DNA from: Bacteroidales bacterium
Lineage (GTDB): Bacteria > Bacteroidota > Bacteroidia > Bacteroidales > UBA7960
Assembly: GCA_007123065.1 (NCBI GenBank)
Contig: SKSI01000165.1
Span: forward strand, 1-10,585
Direction: 5' to 3'
DNA: 10,585 bases
Both the position numbers and the translations under genes were made by a program. Each line of letters starts with the position of its first letter. Positions within the stretch are counted from its first letter, which is position 1. Below are positions 1 to 7,437 of this stretch, piece by piece. The notes beneath the pieces were generated by a model, which saw only the letters and a program-made list of their open reading frames with translations, had not been told where the DNA came from and made no database searches.

Positions 1-195
1 ATCCATTCATCCATTCAACCATTCATCCATTCAACCAATCATCCATTCAACCAATCATCCATTCAACCAATCATCCATTCAACCAATCATCCATTCAACC
101 AATCACCCATTCATCCATTCAACCATTCATCCATTCATCCATTCACCCATTAAACAAATCAACGATTCAACGATTCAACGATTCAACGATTAAAC
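1..195. repeat. Octamer tandem repeat array (minisatellite), truncated at left edge
   Basis: About 24 consecutive 8-bp units run in perfect register from position 4 to 195, with the general form C/G-A-T/A-T-C-A-A/T-C. Three zones can be seen. From 28 to 107, CATTCAAC alternates with CAATCATC, giving a 16-bp higher-order unit about five times. From 108 to 147 the units are mostly CATTCATC with CATTCAAC or CATTCACC. From 164 to 187 there are three identical copies of GATTCAAC, followed by a degenerate GATTAAAC. The + strand has no G at all from 1 to 163. The array ends three bases before the methyltransferase stop codon and continues beyond the window, so its true length is unknown. It contains no inverted repeat, so it is neither a terminator nor a CRISPR. 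The unit length is not a multiple of three and no start codon is present, so it is unlikely to be coding. It probably arose by slipped-strand expansion. Confidence 0.95.
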
Positions 196-198
196 CAA

Positions 199-1122
199 CT
201 ACCCCCTACCTGTTTTCCTGAAGACAAAAATTTCACTGCTCCAGGGTGTTTTGCCAATAATGGCCTTGGCATTTGACCACGTTCCTATCAAAAAAGCTTT
301 TATAGGTGCCATGGGGTTGTTTATTTGTTGTTCACTAAGCCATGAAACATAATAGCTGTCAAAAGGCATCCCTTTATTCTGAATCAGTTTAAAACCGGCT
401 TGATTACAGCTTTTTACAAGGCTTTCCCGGGTAAAGTGAAACAAATGCCGTGGCAGATCCCACCCCGCCCAATTGTTTTTGTAATAAACAGCATCCGCGC
501 TTTCAGCCATTGGTACGGCTATCAGCAAAATCCCATCCGGACTTAATTTTGTATAAAAATCATTCAAAATTGAAGGGAACTCATGAAGATGCTCCAGAAC
601 ATGCCAAAGGCTTATTATATCATAAGCTTGTGTATCAATGCCAAGCACTTTTTCGTTTCTGTCGGCAACAAGCAGGCCCTTGGCCTGTGCTTTCTTTCTG
701 GCAATTTGCTCGGGTTCATATCCTACTGAATCATACCCTCTTATCACAGATTCCTTGAGAAATGTTCCACTGCCACAGCCATAATCAAGCAGTTTGCGTT
801 GTTTGGGATTTGTATGTTTATTTAACAATCTGAATTTTTTCGCTAACATTATTTTTTGTACATAAAAGTACAAGCGATCCCTTAATGATTGTTTCTTTTC
901 TGTATGGGAAATGTACGCTTCAGAATGATAATATGCCTTGATCTCGTTTTGAGTCGGACGGGGATTGGTAAACAGAAACCCACAAAATGGACATGCTTCA
1001 ATTTTAAACTTCTTTTTCGAAACAAGCGCATCCCCGGCAACCAAAAAAAGCATTCGTTCGGGCTCTTTATGGTTGCTAATCAGCGACTTACGGCATATAA
1101 GGCAATGATTTAACTCTTCCAT
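199..1122 (-). CDS. Class I SAM-dependent methyltransferase with N-terminal CxxC/CxxC zinc-ribbon-like module
   Basis: The protein has 307 residues. The N-terminal part carries two CxxC pairs (C7/C10 and C44/C47, the second in CPFCGFLFTNPRP) that probably bind zinc. A Rossmann-type methyltransferase domain follows: motif I LDYGCGSGTF at 112-121, an acidic strand-2 end at E136 (GYEPE), and the motif IV-like segment WHVLEH at 173-178. The stretch WAGWDLPRHLFHFT at 218-231 is typical of the Methyltransf_23/UbiG-like group that carries this kind of N-terminal cysteine module. No substrate can be named; relatives act on small molecules, sugars or lipids. It is the last gene of the leftward operon, starting 25 bp after the mnmG stop with a parS palindrome in the gap. 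An AAGGA lies only one base from the ATG, too close for a normal ribosome binding site. No terminator hairpin follows; the gene runs straight into the octamer array. Confidence 0.88.
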   Translation of the reverse strand: MEELNHCLICRKSLISNHKEPERMLFLVAGDALVSKKKFKIEACPFCGFLFTNPRPTQNEIKAYYHSEAYISHTEKKQSLRDRLYFYVQKIMLAKKFRLLNKHTNPKQRKLLDYGCGSGTFLKESVIRGYDSVGYEPEQIARKKAQAKGLLVADRNEKVLGIDTQAYDIISLWHVLEHLHEFPSILNDFYTKLSPDGILLIAVPMAESADAVYYKNNWAGWDLPRHLFHFTRESLVKSCNQAGFKLIQNKGMPFDSYYVSWLSEQQINNPMAPIKAFLIGTWSNAKAIIGKTPWSSEIFVFRKTGRG

Positions 1123-1131
1123 ATCCTTAAT

Positions 1132-1147
1132 TGTTCCACGTGGAACA
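1132..1147. promoter_or_regulatory. parS: parS centromere-like site (ParB-binding palindrome)
   Basis: The sequence TGTTCCACGTGGAACA is a perfect 16-bp palindrome with a central CACGTG. It is identical to the chromosomal parS form described in Pseudomonas and differs by one base from the Bacillus form with a GTGAAACA right half. The site occupies most of the 25-bp gap between mnmG (its stop codon begins at the adjacent base) and the methyltransferase gene, so it lies outside coding sequence but inside the operon transcript. Three other CACGTG cores in the window lack the flanking bases. In RNA it could fold into a six-base-pair stem with an ACGU loop, but no U tract follows, so it is not an intrinsic terminator. 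ParB (Spo0J) would load here as a CTP clamp and spread. The parA/parB genes are not in the window. Confidence 0.88.
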
Positions 1148-3031
1148 CTATCTTCCTAAATGAACAAGTAAAACAGAAATGTCAGCAGGTGTAATTCCAC
1201 TTATCCGAGAGGCCTGACCAATATTATCAGGCTTGATTTTGCTCAATTTGTCTCGTGCTTCCATACTCATTGCAGAAAAATTCATGTAATTGGTTCGCTT
1301 TGGAATGACAATATTTTCAAGACGATTAATTTTTTCTGCAACCTCGCGCTCTTTCTCCAGGTAGCCTGAATACTTCATTTGTATTTCAGCAGATTCAACG
1401 GATTCATTCAGTAGTGAAAGATCCGCGGTTAGTTTGCTTATGTCAGACCTTAGCTCTTCATCGTATTCTATCAAGTTGTTTAGACTAACCTGGGGACGTA
1501 ATACAAGGTTGGCGTATTTGGTTTTTCGTTCAATAGGTGACGTATTGGAAGCTTCTAAAAAAGCATTTATTTTATCAGGCGCTACACTCGTAACATTTAA
1601 GTATTTTAAGACTTCACGAATCAAACCAAGCTTTTCGTTAAGCCGTTTATAACGGGATTCATCAGCGAGTCCGATATCATATCCTATGGGTGTTAGTCTT
1701 TGATCTGCATTATCCTGCCGGAGAAGTATCCGGAATTCTGCCCGACTGGTAAACATCCGGTAGGGTTCCTGGGTTCCTTTTGTAACAAGGTCATCAATAA
1801 GTACGCCAATATAAGCTTCTGAACGTTTAAGAACAATCGGAGATTGCTGATTCATTTTTCGGTGGGCATTGATTCCGGCTATTAATCCCTGCGCCGCAGC
1901 CTCTTCATAACCGGTTGTTCCGTTTACCTGTCCGGCAAAATAAAGATTATCTATGATCTTGCTTTCAAGCGAGAAATTAAGTTGTTGCGGAGGAAAGTAA
2001 TCATACTCAATGGCATATCCGGGCTGTAGAATTCGAGATTTCTCAAAGCCGGGGATCGCTTTTAATGCCCTGTATTGAACTTCGATCGGTAGACTCGATG
2101 AAAATCCATTGATATATAATTCAGGACTTTCACGGCCGTCCGGCTCAACGAACAATTGATGCCTGTCTCTTTCAGAAAATCGTTCGAGTTTATCCTCAAT
2201 CGACGGACAATATCTGGGTCCGGTGCCCTGAATTCGACCTTCAAATAAGGGCGAATCTTCGAAACCTTCTTTTAATATGCTGTGTACCGTTTCGTTCGTA
2301 TAGCATAAATAACACTTCATTTGATCCTTTACGGCAGGTGTTTCGGTAAAAGAAAACCTGCCGGGAGGTATGTCACCATCCTGCGGAATCATTGAAGAAA
2401 AATCAACTGAGCGTTTGTCTACACGTACTGGCGTTCCGGTTTTAAGGCGCAGTGATTCGATGCCACGACTTCTCAAATCAGCAGTTAAGCCACTCGCTCC
2501 CTCCTCCCCCAATCTGCCCCCGGAAAAATTGCTTTTTCCAATATGGATTTTACCATTTAAAAAAGTGCCACTGGTGATGATTACAGAATCCGAATAAATT
2601 TTACCGGCCAATCTTCCATGAACTCCAATTACTTGATTGCGCTCATATAGTAAACCGTCAACAGAATCCTGCCATAAGTGCACATTCGGTATTTCAGTTA
2701 ATAACTCTTGCCACTTTATTGAAAAACGATTTCGATCGCTTTGGGCACGTGGTGACCACATTGCAGGACCCTTGCTTCTGTTCAACATCCTAAACTGAAT
2801 CATTGTGTGATCCGTTACAATGCCACTTAATCCCCCAAGTGCATCTATCTCTCTGATTATCTGTCCTTTAGCAACTCCGCCCATGGCAGGATTGCATGAC
2901 ATTTTTGCCAAAGCTGAGATATTCATAGTAATCAACAACACCCGTGAGCCAAGTTTTCCGGCAGCAGCTGCAGCTTCACACCCGGCATGACCTCCGCCTA
3001 CTACAATAACATCGTAGCGATCTATAAGCAT
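1148..3031 (-). CDS. mnmG: tRNA uridine-5-carboxymethylaminomethyl modification enzyme MnmG (GidA)
   Basis: This is the full-length FAD-dependent subunit, 627 residues, as usual for the family. With MnmE (not in this window) it installs the cmnm5/nm5 group on wobble U34 of tRNAs, using methylene-THF and glycine or ammonium. The dinucleotide-binding loop GGGHAGCEA lies at 12-20. The two cysteines needed for activity are present: C46 in SCNPAMGG and C275 in RYCPSIEDK, matching E. coli C47 and C277. Other family signatures are SGTFLNG at 154-160, GGRLGEEGASGL at 171-182, LKTGTP at 196-201, and YFAGQVNGTTGYEEAAAQG at 364-382. The C-terminal helical domain ends in the usual SRISGITPADI segment. 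The start is the ATG 15 bp after the ybeY stop, with an A-rich leader (AAATATTAAAAT) rather than a Shine-Dalgarno sequence. It is the fourth gene of the operon; its stop directly abuts the parS site. Confidence 0.98.
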   Translation of the reverse strand: MLIDRYDVIVVGGGHAGCEAAAAAGKLGSRVLLITMNISALAKMSCNPAMGGVAKGQIIREIDALGGLSGIVTDHTMIQFRMLNRSKGPAMWSPRAQSDRNRFSIKWQELLTEIPNVHLWQDSVDGLLYERNQVIGVHGRLAGKIYSDSVIITSGTFLNGKIHIGKSNFSGGRLGEEGASGLTADLRSRGIESLRLKTGTPVRVDKRSVDFSSMIPQDGDIPPGRFSFTETPAVKDQMKCYLCYTNETVHSILKEGFEDSPLFEGRIQGTGPRYCPSIEDKLERFSERDRHQLFVEPDGRESPELYINGFSSSLPIEVQYRALKAIPGFEKSRILQPGYAIEYDYFPPQQLNFSLESKIIDNLYFAGQVNGTTGYEEAAAQGLIAGINAHRKMNQQSPIVLKRSEAYIGVLIDDLVTKGTQEPYRMFTSRAEFRILLRQDNADQRLTPIGYDIGLADESRYKRLNEKLGLIREVLKYLNVTSVAPDKINAFLEASNTSPIERKTKYANLVLRPQVSLNNLIEYDEELRSDISKLTADLSLLNESVESAEIQMKYSGYLEKEREVAEKINRLENIVIPKRTNYMNFSAMSMEARDKLSKIKPDNIGQASRISGITPADISVLLVHLGR

Positions 3032-3046
3032 ATTTTAATATTTCTT

Positions 3047-3487
3047 TTAAAGAAGCAAAGATAGGTAATAATTCTCTTTTGCACGCATCTCTTCTCTGGA
3101 TGTATCATCCTGATCATCATATCCTAAGAGATGTAAAACGCCGTGGATGATGACCCTGTGCAATTCTTCCTCAAAACTTTGCCGGTAAGTTACCGCATTA
3201 TCCCTAATTCGGGGAATGCTGATAAAAATATCTCCACCGATGCCATCAAATTCATCATTGTAATTAAAGGTAATGATATCTGTAAAGGTATCGTGATTCA
3301 AATATTTCTGATTGATGTCAAGCAGGTATTCGTCATTACAAAAAACAATCTGGATAAACGCTGCATTACTTCCCTCCCGTTTAATAACATCCACTATCCA
3401 TTCGCTGGCTCTTTCTTCATTAAAATCTTCAATAATGGTTCCTTCAAAGCTGAATAAAACATTCAGGTGATTGGGTTGCTGTTCCAT
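3047..3487 (-). CDS. ybeY: Endoribonuclease YbeY (rRNA maturation factor)
   Basis: The protein has 146 residues, typical of the UPF0054/YbeY family of single-domain metal-dependent endoribonucleases. These act in 16S rRNA 3' end maturation and 70S ribosome quality control in the cytoplasm. The family core is present: INQKYLNHDTFTDIITFNY at 58-76 (the LNxxYRxxDxPTDVLSF region), GGDIFIS at 84-90, and HGVLHLLGYDD at 115-125. The first two ligands of the H3xH5xH metal site, H115 and H119, are intact, but the third position is Asp (D125) instead of His. The usual Arg of the LNxxYR segment is Leu (L63). Both changes are recalled as normal for Bacteroidota homologues, so the gene is likely functional. 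The ATG is one base after the stop of the upstream gene (TGA-A-ATG), which indicates translational coupling. mnmG follows 15 bp downstream. Confidence 0.95.
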   Translation of the reverse strand: MEQQPNHLNVLFSFEGTIIEDFNEERASEWIVDVIKREGSNAAFIQIVFCNDEYLLDINQKYLNHDTFTDIITFNYNDEFDGIGGDIFISIPRIRDNAVTYRQSFEEELHRVIIHGVLHLLGYDDQDDTSREEMRAKENYYLSLLL

Positions 3488-3488
3488 T

Positions 3489-3992
3489 TCATTGTTTTAC
3501 TTCTATTTGCAGCTTTGCATAATATTGCTGCAACAACTCGATTCGCTGATTGGTCAACATTTCATTGACACCGGTGATATGAAAGACCATTGTCAGGCTT
3601 TCCTCCTCGGCGTTTAGAATGATTTCATCACTCAACAACCGCAGCATCATCATTTTCTCCAATTCGCCACCAAATGCTTCTGTATCATCAACATTTAAAC
3701 CCTTTACAATCTCATATTGCTTCGCAAAATCCAGAAAATAATCATGGATTTTTAATGCAAAAAACATTCCGGTTGGCTTTTTGGTAAAGCAAATGTCAAA
3801 ATAAAATGGCTTATCGGGTGCGCGTTCTATACACATTTCGAACGCGAATGTATTTGATGCAACGATATTGCCATAATACGTATCATACACGTGAAAATCA
3901 TCACATATCTTCTCGATAAAAGCTTCAAGTTTATTCAACTCCCCTGGTTGTGCTTTTATTCGTATTTTTCTTTCAAGGAATTTATTTTTCAT
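3489..3992 (-). CDS. GHKL/anti-sigma-type ATPase homologue, apparently ATP-binding-deficient
   Basis: The protein has 167 residues and no signal peptide or membrane segment. Its overall plan and its position just before ybeY match the small HATPase_c_2 (RsbW/SpoIIAB-like) protein often encoded there in Bacteroidota. The N-terminal segment IRIKAQPGELNKLEAFIEKI (10-29), followed by YYGNIVAS (39-46), is family-like. The nucleotide-binding motifs are degenerate, however. The N-box, normally close to TEAVNNAIIHGN, reads TFAFEMCIERAP at 48-59, so the catalytic Glu and the Mg-binding Asn are missing. No DxGxG G1 box is seen around 80-90 (IHDYFLDF). The G2 region has only GGELEKMMMLRLLSDEI at 108-124. 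I infer a protein that keeps the fold but not ATP hydrolysis, perhaps acting as a binding partner. The start is one base after the DUF4175 stop (TGA-T-ATG). The assignment rests on length, context and weak similarity, without a profile search. Confidence 0.65.
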   Translation of the reverse strand: MKNKFLERKIRIKAQPGELNKLEAFIEKICDDFHVYDTYYGNIVASNTFAFEMCIERAPDKPFYFDICFTKKPTGMFFALKIHDYFLDFAKQYEIVKGLNVDDTEAFGGELEKMMMLRLLSDEIILNAEEESLTMVFHITGVNEMLTNQRIELLQQYYAKLQIEVKQ

Positions 3993-3993
3993 A

Positions 3994-6900
3994 TCAGTCT
4001 ACATACAGAAAATATTGTTCTACAAGTGACCTGTAAAAGGGTCGTAATCCGGGCGGAAGGCTACGCAACATATCAACTTCGCGCTCTCTTATTCTATTAT
4101 ACTCAAAAATTTCCTCAGGGTTACTCAAATCGTAATCTTTTGCAGTTGTTCCTTCTCTTCTTTCCTCCTGTTCCCTCCGCAGCTCTGCCTGATGATGTTC
4201 CAGCAATCTGGTCAGAATCTCCTCCTGGCGCATCATTGTTTGTGCAGACAGCTGCTTTCTGAGCATCTCAAGTTCTGATCTTTCCATATCCCTTTGCAGC
4301 TGATCCAGGTCTTCTCCAACTTCACGACCCTCGTTTCGCATTTCATCTGTCAACTTTTTAAGTTGATTTCGAACCGCTTCCTGTTCAGCGGCCATCCGGG
4401 CCATTTGTTCACTCATTGACATACCGGGTTCACCGGTCTCGCCTGGTATAGGTTGTTGTCCATCGCGAATTTGCTGCAACATTTCATTGAGCATTTCCTG
4501 CATTTCGCCCAAATCCTCAAACGAAGGAGCGCCCTCTCCGGCCTGACTATCATCACCCATACCCTGACCCATTCCCATTTGGTCCTGGATCTCCTGAAGG
4601 CTTTCATTCAGCATCAGGGCCAGATTGTTCACGTGGGTCATTATCAGCTGCTGCCGGGTAGCTGCCTGGTGGCGACGCCTGTTAATCATCAGGTTAATTG
4701 TTTCATCCGTTTGCAGGTGAATCTCGGCAATTTCCCTGTTTACAAATGGTTTGATTGCCATTTGTCGCTTACTAAGGGCGATGAGACTATCTTCAACCAT
4801 CTGCAAATCACTTTGAATCTTGCGCTGGTCGCGAATCATTTCTAAATATCCGGGATCGTTCACGTTTGCCTGGCGGGTTTCAAGCATCAGCTCTTCCTGT
4901 GAAAAGCTGGATCGCAAAAGGTTTTCCAGCAACATACGAATGGCTCTCGCGTCTTCGGCAAGTTGCTTTTGAAACAAATCCTGTTGCATATCCATCAGCA
5001 TTTGTGACAATTCCTGCATCTTATTTCCAGCATCTTCCTGTGAAGGTACGGCCATATTTCTGTTATCCATATTCATCTGATCAATAGCGTCTTGAAGGTC
5101 CTGTAAGATGCTATCTTCAAACTCACCGGTTTCCATCAGATCTTTGGGTCGTTGCAGTTTTTCGTTTGTTTCCCGAAATTCTTCCAACATATCCTGCACA
5201 GCTTCAAATGCATCCTTTATATCTTCCTGTTCTTCTAAAATTTCATCTGATTCTCCCTCCCCCGCGGTCTGGTCCTTCAAACTTTCTTGCTGCTCTGCGA
5301 GGTGATCCAACCTTTCAATGCTTTCCTGAAGCATGCGTTCCATTGCAAACTGTCTGAACATTTCAAGTGTTCTGTCCATTTGGTGCTCCAGATCCCTGAA
5401 TTCAAACTCCATTTTTTCCAGCATTTCATAAACCTGGTCCCGGTTAAGGTTATCCAGTTCCTCCCGAATCATATCAAAAAGCTCCTTAAGCTCATCGGTT
5501 AATACCTCATCAAACAGCTGTTGCAATTCTTCCTGTTTCTCTTTAATTCTTTCGTTATTTTCCCGGAATTGCTCTGAGCGTGTATCGGTATCTTTTTTCT
5601 GGTCTGCCAGCTCCTGCACCATCTGCTCCATAGATTCCTTTTTATTAAGCAATTCCTGTAGCATTTCCCGTTGTTCCCAGCCAAGCTGATCGCTGTCAAG
5701 CAGTTGCTTTCTAAGTTCATCAATCTGATCTCTGGCTTGCTGTACTTCTCCGATACCGTCGCTCAGGCCTTGTTCAACCTGTTCGTCCGTAGCTCTTTGT
5801 TCGGCGAGAATCTCCTCTTCCGTGGGAATATAATATGTAAACAGTTGGCTCCTGGAGCTCTTGGGGCCATATATGGCATCATTGTCAAAGACCTTAAAGA
5901 ATATCTCTACCGTTTCCCCGGGCTGTACATAAATACTTTGTAAATCAAAGTGGTAGTAAAATGTCTGATTTCGAAGATTGGGCTCTATTTCAACCTCTTC
6001 TGTGAAAAAATCAACCTGCTCACCCCGGGTAATTTGTCGTTGATCCAATGTTCGATAATTAAAAACAAGCCTGGTAAAGCCAAAGTCATCCTCAATGGTA
6101 CCACGATAAAACAGATGGGCCAGCAATACATCATCCCTGTGTTCTTCTACAGCAATTCTTGGATGGGCATCGGCCTGTACATTGACATAATACCTCAGGC
6201 TGTCTCCTTTACCTTGTTCTTCGTTAAACGCAAAAACAGTATACTCAAAAGATTCATTGGCAGTGGTTTCAACCTGGAATACACCTGTTCTTATTGTTTC
6301 AGAAGGCAATTCTTCACCCTCTTTTTTAAACAGAATTTCACTGTTTGCATTGGTATAAAAAGTGTATTTAATTCTGGAAGCCCTAATGGCAGTGAGGTCT
6401 CCCATGTTTGAGTAGGAATCATCACTCAATCCTGTATATTCAGGATACTCAATATCGATATGAAAATGGCTGATTGACGGCTTTTCAAACACATTTACAG
6501 CAAATGGACCAAAGCTGAATCCCTGGGCATCAATAAAAAAATACAAATCATCCTGCACATTCCGCACTGTTCTGGAAAACACGCCCGTCTTTTCTTCATT
6601 CATGCGAAAATTACCGCCATTGATTCTTATATTGGCAGTTGCAGGATAAACCTGTCCTACGGCCCTCACAACAATTTCAACATCATCATGCCGGAAAGCG
6701 TTCGGTTCAGATATCAGTTCGATATCAAATGGCCTGGGGCGCTCAAAATGGGTGTCATATTGCACAATCCTGGTGGCCGGTTCGAGAATAAAAGTTGGTT
6801 GGATCATAAAGAAAACACCAACAAAAAGCAAGGGAACCAGAAAATAAGGAAGAAACCTCAGGTTTCCTTTTAGTGGGATGGCGCGCTGAAAGGGCAGGGG

Positions 6901-7326
6901 GAGAATTTGCTTTGTTTTTTGTTCTACTCCTGCAATGATCAGGGCAGCATTTTCCGGATTCTTTTCAAGATAGTATTTAAGCTGTAATACATTGGTTATT
7001 TTATCATTAAGCTCATTACGATAATGTTTTCCTATGATTGTAGCAGCCTGTTCCGGACCGATTTTCCGTCCAATACGCATCATTCCTGTTAAAGGAATCA
7101 ACACATACCTGATAAATACAAATAAGTTAAACAACAAAAAGCTGTAAAATAAAACAAACCGGGCATTCGTGCTCAAATAACCAAAATATTCAAAACTTAT
7201 GAAAAGAATAAACAGAATGAACAGGCCGGCTCCAAAAAAAAGACTACCTTTAATCAACTGATTTAGATAGTATCGTCGGATAAACCGATCCAGTTTTTGA
7301 AGCAATATTTCAAAAGAAGCAGACAT
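3994..7326 (-). CDS. DUF4175 family membrane protein with very long periplasmic coiled-coil region
   Basis: The protein has 1110 residues and is the promoter-proximal gene of the operon. Three hydrophobic segments are seen at about 28-48, 57-79 and 158-177, with basic residues at the N-terminus and in the 80-157 loop. This suggests an inside N-terminus, a cytoplasmic loop and a large C-terminal part outside the inner membrane. Residues 180-500 are beta-rich and contain Ig-like or cadherin-like stretches such as DIEYPEYTGL (291-300) and IEDDFGFTRLVFNYR (411-425). From about 501 to 1060 the protein is extremely rich in Glu, Gln, Met, Leu and Asp, predicted as long helices or coiled coils. Two Gly-rich breaks occur, at about 915-935 and 959-970 (PIPGETGEPGM). 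The C-terminus, PPGLRPFYRSLVEQYF at 1091-1106, is a conserved-looking tail. Molecular function is unknown; a scaffold or envelope role is an inference. The ORF is intact, with no frameshift visible. Confidence 0.85.
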   Translation of the reverse strand: MSASFEILLQKLDRFIRRYYLNQLIKGSLFFGAGLFILFILFISFEYFGYLSTNARFVLFYSFLLFNLFVFIRYVLIPLTGMMRIGRKIGPEQAATIIGKHYRNELNDKITNVLQLKYYLEKNPENAALIIAGVEQKTKQILPLPFQRAIPLKGNLRFLPYFLVPLLFVGVFFMIQPTFILEPATRIVQYDTHFERPRPFDIELISEPNAFRHDDVEIVVRAVGQVYPATANIRINGGNFRMNEEKTGVFSRTVRNVQDDLYFFIDAQGFSFGPFAVNVFEKPSISHFHIDIEYPEYTGLSDDSYSNMGDLTAIRASRIKYTFYTNANSEILFKKEGEELPSETIRTGVFQVETTANESFEYTVFAFNEEQGKGDSLRYYVNVQADAHPRIAVEEHRDDVLLAHLFYRGTIEDDFGFTRLVFNYRTLDQRQITRGEQVDFFTEEVEIEPNLRNQTFYYHFDLQSIYVQPGETVEIFFKVFDNDAIYGPKSSRSQLFTYYIPTEEEILAEQRATDEQVEQGLSDGIGEVQQARDQIDELRKQLLDSDQLGWEQREMLQELLNKKESMEQMVQELADQKKDTDTRSEQFRENNERIKEKQEELQQLFDEVLTDELKELFDMIREELDNLNRDQVYEMLEKMEFEFRDLEHQMDRTLEMFRQFAMERMLQESIERLDHLAEQQESLKDQTAGEGESDEILEEQEDIKDAFEAVQDMLEEFRETNEKLQRPKDLMETGEFEDSILQDLQDAIDQMNMDNRNMAVPSQEDAGNKMQELSQMLMDMQQDLFQKQLAEDARAIRMLLENLLRSSFSQEELMLETRQANVNDPGYLEMIRDQRKIQSDLQMVEDSLIALSKRQMAIKPFVNREIAEIHLQTDETINLMINRRRHQAATRQQLIMTHVNNLALMLNESLQEIQDQMGMGQGMGDDSQAGEGAPSFEDLGEMQEMLNEMLQQIRDGQQPIPGETGEPGMSMSEQMARMAAEQEAVRNQLKKLTDEMRNEGREVGEDLDQLQRDMERSELEMLRKQLSAQTMMRQEEILTRLLEHHQAELRREQEERREGTTAKDYDLSNPEEIFEYNRIREREVDMLRSLPPGLRPFYRSLVEQYFLYVD

Positions 7327-7437
7327 ATATTTAGCGATTGTTTATTATTTACTCAACCTACGAAATTACGAAATTTGCAAGCCTTTCTTGTATAAAAATT
7401 CATAAATAAAGCATTCAGGAAAATAACATAAAATTTT
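7327..7437. promoter_or_regulatory. Divergent intergenic region between the DUF4175 operon and rnr
   Basis: These 111 AT-rich bases must hold promoters for both the leftward operon and rnr. For rnr, GAAATTTG at 7370-7377 matches the Bacteroidota -7 box TAnnTTTG at seven of eight positions, with a poor -33 (TTTA, 7348-7351) 18 bases upstream. For the leftward operon, TAATTTCG on the - strand (7361-7368) also matches at seven of eight positions but has no clear -33 partner. The two candidate -7 boxes overlap. Within them is an exact 8-bp direct repeat, TACGAAAT, at 7359-7366 and 7367-7374, which could be an operator or chance. Neither gene has a Shine-Dalgarno sequence. The promoter assignments are tentative; that the region is a divergent promoter region follows from gene orientation. 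Confidence 0.55.

Noticed and set aside
1..150. Open frame on the + strand through the octamer repeats
   Set aside because: It has no start codon, would encode only a low-complexity peptide, ends at a TAA at 151-153, and is explained by the repeat composition.
1..195. CRISPR array
   Set aside because: The units are 8 bp, directly adjacent, with no spacers; no cas gene is in the window.
199..1122. Assigning the methyltransferase to UbiG or another named enzyme
   Set aside because: Only the generic SAM-binding motifs and the cysteine module are recognisable; nothing visible determines the substrate.
1132..1147. Palindrome read as an intrinsic terminator between mnmG and the methyltransferase gene
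   Set aside because: The stem would be only six base pairs and is not followed by a U tract; the exact match to parS explains it better.
2740..4640. Further parS-like CACGTG cores near 2748, 3889 and 4631
   Set aside because: The flanking bases do not match the GTT(T/C) and (A/G)AAC arms of parS, and all three lie inside coding sequence.
5950..6411. 153-codon + strand ORF antisense to the DUF4175 gene
   Set aside because: It lies fully opposite a well-supported gene, has no family-like motifs, and its composition fits an antisense shadow.
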